The notes below the pieces were generated by a model. It did no database searches. It saw only the letters and a list, made by a program, of their open reading frames with translations, and was not told the origin of the DNA. A stretch of DNA of 5,564 bases from the NCBI GenBank assembly GCA_016201085.1, contig JACQDO010000161.1, positions 1 to 5,564 of the forward strand. The letters are read 5' to 3'. Positions 1 through 5,295 of the stretch are shown piece by piece. The first letter of the stretch is position 1; every line of letters starts with the position of its first letter. The DNA comes from Hyphomicrobiales bacterium (GTDB taxonomy: Bacteria; Pseudomonadota; Alphaproteobacteria; Rhizobiales; Xanthobacteraceae). The position numbers and the translations under genes are program-made.

Positions 1-155
1 CATTCCTCCAGCGCCTTCTGCAACGGGTGCGATGGCGGCACCCAGTGCGACAGCTTGAGCTCGAAGGTCTTGTCCTGCGCGAACGTTCCGCTTGTCGCGC
101 CGATGAGCGCGGCGATGGCGGCGGCGAAGATAGTACCGGCGTAACGGGCTTGCAT
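1..155 (-). CDS. TRAP transporter solute-binding protein, DctP type (N-terminal part, runs off the left edge)
   Basis: Only the first 51 codons are in the window. The product begins MQARYAGTIFAAAIAALIGA, a Sec signal peptide with a positive start and an Ala-rich hydrophobic core, and probable cleavage falls after TFA (before QDKTF). The mature start reads FELKLSHWVPPSHPLQK, the typical first beta strand and loop of DctP-family periplasmic proteins (the 'LSHWVPPSHP' pattern). Such proteins capture a carboxylate or aromatic acid in the periplasm and pass it to the DctQ/DctM membrane subunits, which would lie beyond the left edge. The ATG at 153-155 is preceded by a strong GGAGGAG ribosome site at 161-167. 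The gene is divergent from the MarR gene and shares its control region, so it is probably a target of that regulator. The substrate cannot be read from this fragment; the neighbouring ligase and thioesterase make an aromatic or phenylpropenoid acid plausible. Confidence 0.85.
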   Translation of the reverse strand, partial: MQARYAGTIFAAAIAALIGATSGTFAQDKTFELKLSHWVPPSHPLQKALEE

Positions 156-160
156 GGGAT

Positions 161-167
161 CTCCTCC
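161..167 (-). promoter_or_regulatory. Ribosome binding site of the TRAP binding-protein gene
   Basis: On the minus strand GGAGGAG stands five bases before the ATG at 155. It is a near-perfect Shine-Dalgarno match and fixes the start, which also puts a complete signal peptide at the N terminus. Confidence 0.75.
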
Positions 168-242
168 CCCGAGGGTTGGGTGTTGGTTACGATGCCAACT
201 TTTGCAATATTCAGCCGCATGTCGCTGCCGTTGTAAAGGTTA

Positions 243-260
243 TAGTTTGATATCAAACTA
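243..260. promoter_or_regulatory. Perfect 18-bp palindrome, probable MarR operator
   Basis: TAGTTTGATATCAAACTA is an uninterrupted perfect inverted repeat with 9-base arms. It is AT-rich in a GC-rich setting and lies between the divergent TRAP gene and MarR gene: its centre is about 58 bases before the MarR start and 96 before the TRAP start. MarR-family dimers typically bind imperfect palindromes of 16-20 bp in such divergent regions and repress both sides until an acid or its CoA ester binds. That this MarR protein binds here is inferred from position and symmetry. I found no second copy in the other intergenic regions of the window, including the gap upstream of the ligase. Promoter hexamers here are weak; a possible minus-strand pair is TTTACA (232-237) with TGAATA (208-213), which I do not call. 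Confidence 0.7.
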
Positions 261-294
261 GTTCGCGGAGCGCGACCGGTCAGGCCGCGGGCCC

Positions 295-303
295 GGGAGG
301 AGA
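295..303 (+). promoter_or_regulatory. Ribosome binding site selecting the GTG start of the MarR gene
   Basis: GGGAGGAGA stands about seven bases before the GTG at 310. It is the only strong Shine-Dalgarno match near the start of this reading frame and supports a GTG start. The next in-frame methionine (residue 39) would cut into the first helix of the MarR fold. Confidence 0.65.
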
Positions 304-309
304 ATTCCA

Positions 310-804
310 GTGCGTGGCAGCAAAGGGACACGCGGCGCCCGCCGCGGCAGAAACGGCGAAGCCATTGCCGAATCGATCAATTTCGGACCGCTCGAGCGTT
401 GGATCGGGTTCAATTTGCGCATGGCGCAGGAGGCCGCCTTCCAGGCCTTCTCGCGCCGTTCGCAGGAGGTCGGCGAAGGCCCCGGCCGCTTCGCCACCCT
501 GACGCTCATCGGTCGCAATCCCGGCATCAGCCAGACCGCGCTCAGCCTGGCCGCCGGCCGCGACAAGTCGAGCCTCACCCCGGTGGTCGAGGACCTGGTG
601 CGGCGCGGCCTGGTGGCGCGCAAACGCATGCGCGACGACCGCCGTACCTATCGCTTGAATTTGACCGCCGCCGGCAGGAAAACGCTGACCCAGCTCACGC
701 GCTGCGCGCGCCAGCACGAGCGCAATCTCGACGCCATTATCGGCCGGCGCGACCGCACGCGGTTCCTGCAGATTTTGAAGCGGATCGCGGCGGAGATCGA
801 GTGA
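310..804 (+). CDS. MarR-family transcriptional regulator
   Basis: The 164-residue protein has the usual MarR length. The winged helix-turn-helix spans about residues 70-120: an HTH (PGISQTALSLAAGRDKSSLT), then the recognition and linking helix EDLVRRGLVARKR, then a wing with the characteristic RMRDDRRTYRLNLTAAG pattern (D109, D110, R111, R112). The flanking N- and C-terminal helices (about 25-60 and 120-164) would form the dimer interface. The first 20 residues are a basic, probably disordered tail. The gene starts with GTG behind a strong ribosome site. It is divergent from a TRAP transporter gene, with a perfect 18-bp palindrome between them, so auto-repression plus control of the transporter is likely. 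MarR proteins that respond to hydroxycinnamoyl-CoA esters (CouR, FerC/FerR types) are known in this kind of context, and the nearby feruloyl-CoA-synthase-like gene makes that attractive. The ligand cannot be read from the sequence. Confidence 0.88.
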   Translation: MRGSKGTRGARRGRNGEAIAESINFGPLERWIGFNLRMAQEAAFQAFSRRSQEVGEGPGRFATLTLIGRNPGISQTALSLAAGRDKSSLTPVVEDLVRRGLVARKRMRDDRRTYRLNLTAAGRKTLTQLTRCARQHERNLDAIIGRRDRTRFLQILKRIAAEIE

Positions 805-811
805 TTATTTT

Positions 812-956
812 CTGTCGTCCCCGCGAAGGCGGGGACCCATAACCACTGGCTTCACGATAGGAACGAAACAGAAGTCATTAGCGACTTGGATTTTGCGAAA
901 CGGATAAGACACGGAGTATGGGTCCCGGCCCTCGCTGCGCTCGGCCGGGACGACAG
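812..956. repeat. MITE-like intergenic palindromic repeat with two terminal hairpins
   Basis: The element starts with CTGTCGTCCC (812-821) and ends with its exact reverse complement GGGACGACAG (947-956). A second inverted pair is GGGACCCATA (832-841) and TATGGGTCCC (917-926). Each end is a hairpin. On the left, GTCCCCGC (817-824) pairs with GCGGGGAC (829-836) over a GAAG loop. On the right, GTCCCGGCC (922-930) pairs with GGCCGGGAC (943-951). From memory, elements of this build are dispersed in many copies in Bradyrhizobium and Rhodopseudomonas genomes. It fills the tail-to-tail gap between the MarR gene and the thioesterase gene, where its hairpins could slow transcription from either side. 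There is no U-tract, so I do not call an intrinsic terminator. No transposase or coding region is present. Confidence 0.75.
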
Positions 957-962
957 TAGAAT

Positions 963-1454
963 TCATATAACCCGGAATTTCCTCAGCACCTCTTCCGGCA
1001 CCGGATGCGATTTCAGGCGGCCGTTTGGCTGGCGCACCACCCATACCCGCTTCTCCGCGCACTCCACGCAGGTCACGCCCTTGAGGCTCAAGCGGTGGTC
1101 GATCTCGAAGCTCCTGTGACCGAAGTTGATTTTCGATTCCACCGTCACATCGTCGCCGAAGCGGGTCGGCTGCATGAAGCGCGCCTGCGTGTGCACCAGC
1201 GGAAAGCCGCTGAAATTGTAGGTCTTGAGCATCTCGATCTTGGTCAGCCCCAGCGCGCGTTCGAACAGCGCCGAGGTTGAGTCATCGAAGATCTCGAAAT
1301 AGCGCGGATAGAAAATAATGCCGGCCGGGTCGCAGTCGCCCCAATCGATACGCACCACGCGGGTGTTGCTGAACAGCATAGGGTGGTCCGATCCGGGACC
1401 GCCCGGTCTTATATGCGCGGGTTCGAACAGCGATTTCCAGTCGACAGGGATCAT
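963..1454 (-). CDS. Acyl-CoA thioesterase, 4-hydroxybenzoyl-CoA thioesterase (hotdog) family
   Basis: The 163-residue protein carries the 4HBT signature IDWGDCDPAGIIFYPRYFEIFD at residues 36-57. Asp42 matches the catalytic Asp17 of the Pseudomonas CBS3 enzyme, whose corresponding stretch is EFGDCDPAGIVWYP. A conserved middle stretch (FPLVHTQARFMQPTRFGDDV) also fits the family. It would hydrolyse an aryl- or acyl-CoA to free acid and CoA in the cytoplasm; 4-hydroxybenzoyl-CoA or a relative is a reasonable guess. The gene follows the SDR gene with three bases between the SDR stop and this ATG, so translation is probably coupled, and no strong ribosome site is seen. A second possible start is Met26 (MLFSNTRVVRIDWG), which would give a 138-residue protein closer to the usual length of about 140. 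The 25-residue extension MIPVDWKSLFEPAHIRPGGP reads like real protein, so I keep the longer form. The gene ends six bases from the palindromic repeat. Confidence 0.85.
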   Translation of the reverse strand: MIPVDWKSLFEPAHIRPGGPGSDHPMLFSNTRVVRIDWGDCDPAGIIFYPRYFEIFDDSTSALFERALGLTKIEMLKTYNFSGFPLVHTQARFMQPTRFGDDVTVESKINFGHRSFEIDHRLSLKGVTCVECAEKRVWVVRQPNGRLKSHPVPEEVLRKFRVI

Positions 1455-1457
1455 GCG

Positions 1458-2219
1458 TTAACGCGGCGCCATGCGCAGCGCGCCGTCGAGGCGGATCACT
1501 TCGCCGTTGAGGTAGCCATTGCGGATGCAATGCATCGCCAGGGCGGCGAATTCGCTTGGGTTGCCCAGGCGCTTGGGGAACGGCACCGAGGCGCCGAGCG
1601 AATCCTGCGCCTCCTGCGGCAGCGCGCGCAGCATCGGCGTGCCGAAAATGCCGGGCGCGATGGCCAGCACGCGCACGCCGAACTGGGCGAACTCGCGCGC
1701 CGCCGGCAGCGTCAGCGCGGCGACGCCGCCCTTGGACGATGCATAGGCGGCCTGTCCGATCTGACCCTCGTAAGCGGCAACCGACGCCGTCGAGACGATC
1801 ACGCCACGCTCGCCGTCGGGCAAGAGCGCGAGCGGCTGCATGCCGGCAGCGGCCAGCCGCAACATGTTGAAGGTGCCGATCAGGTTGATTTTGATGACGC
1901 GCTCGAAATCGGCCAGCGGCATCGGTCCGTCGCGGCCGACGATGCGCTTGGCGGGTCCGATGCCGGCGCAATTGATCAAAATGCGCGCCGGCCCATGCGT
2001 GGCGGCGGCCTTTTGCACGGCGGCCTCGGCGGAGGCGCTATCCGCCACATCGCAGGCGACCGCGATGCCATCGATCTCGGCCGCGACCTCGCTCGCCGCC
2101 TTTTCGTTGACGTCGAACAGCGCGACCTTGGCGCCGGCCGCCGCCAGTTCGCGCGCGCAGGCTGCGCCCAGGCCCGATGCGCCGCCGGTGACGATGGCCG
2201 CGTGACCCTTGATCTCCAT
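1458..2219 (-). CDS. 3-hydroxyacyl-CoA dehydrogenase type II, SDR family (HSD10/HSD17B10-like)
   Basis: The 253-residue classical short-chain dehydrogenase has the cofactor motif TGGASGLG (11-18), Asp36 at the end of strand 2 (NAD rather than NADP preference), NCAG (83-86), and the catalytic tetrad Asn112, Ser146, Tyr159, Lys163 (YASSK). The stretches STASVAAYEGQIGQAAY, APGIFGTPML, VPFPKRLGNPSEFA and the ending NGEVIRLDGALRM match human HSD10 almost word for word. This places it with type II 3-hydroxyacyl-CoA / 2-methyl-3-hydroxybutyryl-CoA dehydrogenases rather than generic SDRs. It would oxidise a 3-hydroxyacyl-CoA to the 3-ketoacyl-CoA with NAD in the cytoplasm, the step before thiolase cleavage. 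The start ATG at 2217-2219 has AAGGAAC seven bases upstream. It is followed directly by the thioesterase gene in one transcription unit and separated from the ligase by a repeat. A bulky 3-hydroxy-3-arylpropionyl-CoA substrate is possible but inferred from context. Confidence 0.9.
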   Translation of the reverse strand: MEIKGHAAIVTGGASGLGAACARELAAAGAKVALFDVNEKAASEVAAEIDGIAVACDVADSASAEAAVQKAAATHGPARILINCAGIGPAKRIVGRDGPMPLADFERVIKINLIGTFNMLRLAAAGMQPLALLPDGERGVIVSTASVAAYEGQIGQAAYASSKGGVAALTLPAAREFAQFGVRVLAIAPGIFGTPMLRALPQEAQDSLGASVPFPKRLGNPSEFAALAMHCIRNGYLNGEVIRLDGALRMAPR

Positions 2220-2235
2220 TATATCGTTCCTTGTT

Positions 2236-2325
2236 CGCGCATGATCATTTCCGACCTTGCTTCGCCCGCCGAAGCGTGCTTCGCGAAGGCGGGAAACCGG
2301 TTGCTGCTTTTCGGGATCATGCGCG
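2236..2325. repeat. RIME-like palindromic repeat with an inserted hairpin
   Basis: The ends are a perfect 11-bp inverted repeat, CGCGCATGATC (2236-2246) and GATCATGCGCG (2315-2325). The interior ATTTCCGA (2247-2254) and AAACCGGTT (2294-2302), CTTTTCGG (2307-2314) fit, from memory, the rhizobial RIME-type element (GCATGATC, then TTTTCCGA, AAACCGGTT, CTTTTCGGGATCATGC). Between the CCGA and AAACCGG blocks lie 39 extra bases (2255-2293) that form their own hairpin: CCCGCC (2265-2270) with GGCGGG (2288-2293), and inside it GAAG/CTTC. The repeat lies between the broken ligase and the SDR gene and overlaps the last codons of the ligase's ancestral reading frame. It may form a stable structure in the transcript upstream of the SDR start. 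Confidence 0.65.
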
Positions 2326-2427
2326 TCCTTTGGCCGTTATGACGCGCGAGGATAAGGGGGTGGCATACAGTTCGTCCACCAGCGCGGCGCGGTTCGTCAG
2401 CACCGAGCGCTGGTTGATCGAGCCCTT
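2317..2427 (-). pseudogene. Out-of-frame C-terminal remnant of the feruloyl-CoA-synthase-like gene
   Basis: Read one frame away from the end of the ligase ORF, this stretch gives KGSINQRSVLTNRAALVDEL followed by YATPLSSRVITAKGRA and a TGA at 2317-2319. 'DKGSINQR(A/S)VL..RAALVE.LYA' is the normal C terminus of feruloyl-CoA-synthase-type ligases, and its Lys is probably the A10 catalytic lysine for adenylation. It directly abuts the ligase body at about 2427/2428 but in a different frame, with the segment that should precede it missing. It is therefore the displaced tail of the same gene, left after a deletion. It is unlikely to be translated on its own: it has no start codon or ribosome site. 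Confidence 0.8.
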
Positions 2428-3977
2428 GGCCCGGCGAATACCACGTCGCGCACATAGGGCGCGAAATGATCGATGAAGCGCGCGCGCAACGGGCCGACGC
2501 TCACCCAGGTGCCGGTCGACATCTTGTAGTCCTCGGCGATGCGGCCATCGAACAACAGGCCCTTGCTGGGATGATCAGGGTCGACGAATTTCAGCGCATC
2601 GCCGATCTTGTAATAACCCTCCTCGTCGAAGGCGTCGCGCGTCAGGTGATCCTGGCGCCAATAGCCGGGCGTGATGTGCGGTCCGCGCAAGCGCGCCTCC
2701 AGCTTGCCTTCGTTCGGCACCAGCTTGAGTTCGACGCCCGGCGACGGCAGTCCGATATTGCCCGGCCGGTCGAAATCCCAGGAACAGGCGAGCGCCAGCG
2801 GCGAGGTCTCGGTCGAACCGAGCGAGGTCAGAAAAATGATGCGCTCGCCGGTGGTCTCGATCGAAAGCTTGGTCAGCGCGTCCCAGGTGACCTGGTTGAG
2901 CCCCGCGCCGGCATAGAACAGCACTTTCAGCCGGCTGAAGAAGTTCTCGCGCAGCGCCTCGTCGGCACGGAAAAGCGGAACCAACGCCTCGTAGCCCTTC
3001 GGGACGTTGAAATAGATGGTAGGCGCGATCTCGCGCAGATTGCGCGCGGTCTTCTGCGCGCCCGGCGGCGTCGGATTGCCGTCGTCGATATAGAGCGAGC
3101 CGCCGTTCACCAGCACCATGTTGAAGTTGTGGTTGCCGCCGAAGGTGTGGCTCCAGGGCAGCCAGTCCACCACCACCGGCGACTCGTCTTCGACGAAGCA
3201 GAAGCCGGCGGCGATCATCGACTGGTTCGAGCACAGCATGCGATGGGTGTTGATCACCGCCTTCGGCTCGCCGGTGGAGCCGGAGGTGAACAGGAATTTG
3301 GCGATGGTGTCGGGTGTGACGCGCGCGTGCGCGTCGGCGATGCCGGCCGCATCCTCGGCGCCGATGAGGTCGGCGAACGGCGTGCACTTGCGGTCCGCGA
3401 TGGGGTTGCGCGTCACCGCCAGTTCGACGTCGCCCGGCAGCGCCGCCGCCACGGCGCGCGCGAAGGCCGAGCCGTCATTGGCGAACACCAGGCCGGGCGT
3501 GAGCAAGTTGATCATCATGCGCAATTTGCCGAAGTCGGTCGACATCAGCGAATAGGCCGGCGAGATCGGCGCGTAAGGAATGCCGACATAGATCGCCGCC
3601 AGGCCCAGCAGCGCGTGCTCGATATCGTTGCCGGAAATAATCGCGATCGGCCGCTCGGCCGACAGGCCACGGCGCAGCAATGCGGCGCCGATGCGCTTCA
3701 CATGGTTCAGCACCTGCGCGTAATTGAGCGTACGCCAGCGCCCCTCGGCGTCTCGCTGGCCCAAGTAGATGCGCTCGGGCGCGGCCTTGGCCCAATGTTC
3801 GAGCGGCTCGCTCAAGTTGTTATGGAAGGGCGCCAGCACCTGCTTGGTGCGCAGATGGATCACGCCGCCGCCGCTCTTTTCGAGCACCGCGTCGAACGTG
3901 CCCAGCCGCACCGGGCGCAAGGGCGCCTGTGCGGTGGAACGAGGCGGAGTAGAACTGGACACGGAGCCGGTCCTCAT
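2397..3977 (-). CDS. Feruloyl-CoA synthase-like AMP-dependent acyl-CoA ligase, C-terminally truncated by a frame-shifting deletion
   Basis: The 526-residue ORF is an ANL-superfamily ligase: acid + ATP + CoA to acyl-CoA + AMP + PPi. Visible motifs are the P-loop TSGSTGEPK (231-239), DWLPWSHTFGGNHN (271-284), SLGSTETSP (385-393), YKIGD (456-460) and the hinge region FDGRIAEDYKMSTGTWVSVG (476-495). The N-terminal pattern LRPVRLGTF..VLEKSGGGVIHLRT and the combination MSTGTWVSVGPLRARFIDHF are typical of the feruloyl-CoA synthase family. That family is normally about 620 residues. Here, after VRDVVFAG, the frame runs into the unrelated tail PRARSTSARC and stops. The true tail, KGSINQR, lies immediately behind in another frame, so roughly 70-90 codons of the C-terminal lid are lost along with the frame. 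Without the A10 lysine the protein should not adenylate normally. The start at 3977 has no strong ribosome site, but the first in-frame residues fit the family. It lies 94 bases downstream of the thiolase gene. Confidence 0.85.
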   Translation of the reverse strand: MRTGSVSSSTPPRSTAQAPLRPVRLGTFDAVLEKSGGGVIHLRTKQVLAPFHNNLSEPLEHWAKAAPERIYLGQRDAEGRWRTLNYAQVLNHVKRIGAALLRRGLSAERPIAIISGNDIEHALLGLAAIYVGIPYAPISPAYSLMSTDFGKLRMMINLLTPGLVFANDGSAFARAVAAALPGDVELAVTRNPIADRKCTPFADLIGAEDAAGIADAHARVTPDTIAKFLFTSGSTGEPKAVINTHRMLCSNQSMIAAGFCFVEDESPVVVDWLPWSHTFGGNHNFNMVLVNGGSLYIDDGNPTPPGAQKTARNLREIAPTIYFNVPKGYEALVPLFRADEALRENFFSRLKVLFYAGAGLNQVTWDALTKLSIETTGERIIFLTSLGSTETSPLALACSWDFDRPGNIGLPSPGVELKLVPNEGKLEARLRGPHITPGYWRQDHLTRDAFDEEGYYKIGDALKFVDPDHPSKGLLFDGRIAEDYKMSTGTWVSVGPLRARFIDHFAPYVRDVVFAGPRARSTSARC

Positions 3978-4015
3978 CGTTTGAGCAAAGCCATGGCATG
4001 ATCGCCGAAGGGCAT

Positions 4016-4044
4016 TAAGTACGTTTTATCTCTGGCGCGCGCAA
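4016..4044 (-). promoter_or_regulatory. Possible sigma-70 promoter for the ligase-SDR-thioesterase unit
   Basis: On the minus strand TTGCGC (4039-4044) is followed after 17 bases by TACTTA (4016-4021), a moderate -35/-10 pair about 39 bases before the ligase ATG. It sits in the only gap between the thiolase and ligase genes and coincides with the change in base composition. The match is weak enough to arise by chance, and readthrough from the thiolase gene is equally possible. No palindrome like that at 243-260 is present here. Confidence 0.25.
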
Positions 4045-4071
4045 TTGACCGCACTTTCGAAGGACCCGGTT

Positions 4072-5280
4072 TCAGTGCTTACGGGTATCGCTGACATTGA
4101 GCACCACAGCCATGCCCGTATCTCCCGCGGCGCAGCCGGTGAACAAACCGTTGCCGCCGCCGCGTAGCGCGAGCTCTTCGATCAACTCTATTACGCTGCG
4201 CATTCCCGTTGGTCCCTGCGGATGCCCGAAAATCAGCGACGAGCCGTAGTTATTCATTCTTTCAACCGGGAAGCCGGTGTCGCGCGCGAACACGATGTCG
4301 TTCACGGCGAACGGATTGTGAGTTTTCACGGCGTCGATGTCTTTGATTTCGAGATTCGCCGCTTTGAGCGCCGCCTGCGCAGCCGGCACCGGCGCCATCG
4401 GCATGTGCCCCTTCTCGACGCGCGCCTGGCCGAAGCCCAAAAGCTGCACCTCAATGAACTTATCCTGGGCCAACTCGGCGGCGCGCTCCTTTGTTGTCAC
4501 GATCATGCCGGCATTGCCGTCGGCGGGATGGGTCTGGCCGCCGAAGGTCACCGTGCCGTTCGGCTTCACCGGTTTCAGCTTGGCCAGGCTTTCAGCCGTA
4601 ATTGCGAACACGCCTTCATCGCCGGCAAGCGTGCCCGTCCGCTTGCGGAAATTTGCGTCGGTGATCGGCGCCTCGACCATGTAGCGGCGTTGAAAAGCGC
4701 GGTCATTGGCGAGCGCGTCCTGATATTGCTCGTAGCGCCGTAGCACAACATTGTGCTGCTCGGCCGTGCTGATCTGATAACGCATGGCGACGTTTTCGGC
4801 GGTGTCAATCATGGCGTTCATGGCGAAAGGATCGTTGTTAAAGTTATCGAATACCCACGCCTCAGTGAGACTTGTGCCTCCCGGTCCGGTAGGATTGGGA
4901 TAAACGAGCGTTGCGCCATTCGAACAGCGGTCCGCGGTCACCGCCAGCGCGCAGGCGGCCGATCCCTGTTCGACCTCATCTGCCGCCATCTGCAAGACAC
5001 GCGCGCTCGTGGCGCACGCTTGGCTTACGGTGGGGCCGGGTACGTTGGGAATTCCCATCATCCCGGTAACCCAGGGTAGGCCGAAAAAACTGCTCGGCTG
5101 CGGAATCGTGATACCGAGAATTCCGAGGTCGATCGCATCCATGGGAAACTTCTTATTCGCCAGCGTATCGCGTGCGACGTTGGCCGCGAGCTTCATGCTG
5201 TGTAGATGACCTAACGCGCCCTGCCACTTCGCGAAGGGCGTCGACCAATACGTGCCGTAAGGAACATACGCTTTGTGCAT
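4072..5280 (-). CDS. Thiolase-family protein (acetyl-CoA acyltransferase-like)
   Basis: The 402-residue protein has normal thiolase length. The nucleophile is Cys89 in VSQACATSARV, in the expected place of the N-terminal half. The C-terminal half has THNPFAVND (320-328) where classical thiolases have NEAF, GHPQGPTGMR (352-361) with the catalytic His353, and FTGCAAGDTGMA (380-391) with the second active-site Cys383. A biosynthetic or degradative thiolase cleaves a 3-ketoacyl-CoA with CoA, releasing acetyl-CoA. The HN replacement of NE places it in a divergent subgroup whose substrate I cannot name. It begins 15 bases after the stop of the FadB-like gene, the usual order for a hydratase/dehydrogenase-thiolase pair. 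The ribosome site before the ATG at 5278-5280 is weak (GGATAGG). The gene is noticeably less GC-rich than the ligase and SDR genes downstream. Confidence 0.85.
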   Translation of the reverse strand: MHKAYVPYGTYWSTPFAKWQGALGHLHSMKLAANVARDTLANKKFPMDAIDLGILGITIPQPSSFFGLPWVTGMMGIPNVPGPTVSQACATSARVLQMAADEVEQGSAACALAVTADRCSNGATLVYPNPTGPGGTSLTEAWVFDNFNNDPFAMNAMIDTAENVAMRYQISTAEQHNVVLRRYEQYQDALANDRAFQRRYMVEAPITDANFRKRTGTLAGDEGVFAITAESLAKLKPVKPNGTVTFGGQTHPADGNAGMIVTTKERAAELAQDKFIEVQLLGFGQARVEKGHMPMAPVPAAQAALKAANLEIKDIDAVKTHNPFAVNDIVFARDTGFPVERMNNYGSSLIFGHPQGPTGMRSVIELIEELALRGGGNGLFTGCAAGDTGMAVVLNVSDTRKH

Positions 5281-5295
5281 CGGGTTACCTATCCG

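Noticed and set aside
27..236. Plus-strand 69-codon frame at the left edge
   Set aside because: It is antisense to the TRAP binding-protein start and runs through the control region. It has no ribosome site and no family resemblance.
812..956. CRISPR-like array
   Set aside because: There are only two inverted, non-identical hairpins and no regularly spaced direct repeats.
805..1062. Minus-strand 85-codon frame over the palindromic repeat, ending VVMGPRLRGDDRK
   Set aside because: The 'MGPRLRGDD' ending is the usual spurious translation of this dispersed repeat, and the frame overlaps the thioesterase gene.
2236..2325. The strong inverted repeat as an intrinsic terminator after the ligase
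   Set aside because: There is no T-run after either arm, and the sequence matches a dispersed repeat family better. An effect on transcription cannot be excluded.
1383..2342. Plus-strand open frame (319 codons) opposite the SDR gene
   Set aside because: It lies antisense to a complete SDR with all catalytic residues. The translation is low-complexity Arg/Gly/Asp-rich and resembles no family I know.
2219..2455. Minus-strand 78-codon frame between the ligase and SDR genes
   Set aside because: It crosses the RIME-like repeat and the ligase C terminus in a third frame. Neither its start nor its sequence supports a protein.
2466..4001. Long plus-strand open frame (511 codons) opposite the ligase gene
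   Set aside because: It is an antisense shadow of a GC-rich gene. Its product is rich in Arg, Gln and His with no recognisable motif, while the minus strand shows clear AMP-ligase motifs throughout.
4222..4743. Plus-strand 173-codon frame opposite the thiolase
   Set aside because: It is antisense to conserved thiolase motifs (His353, HNPF block), and the product shows no domain.
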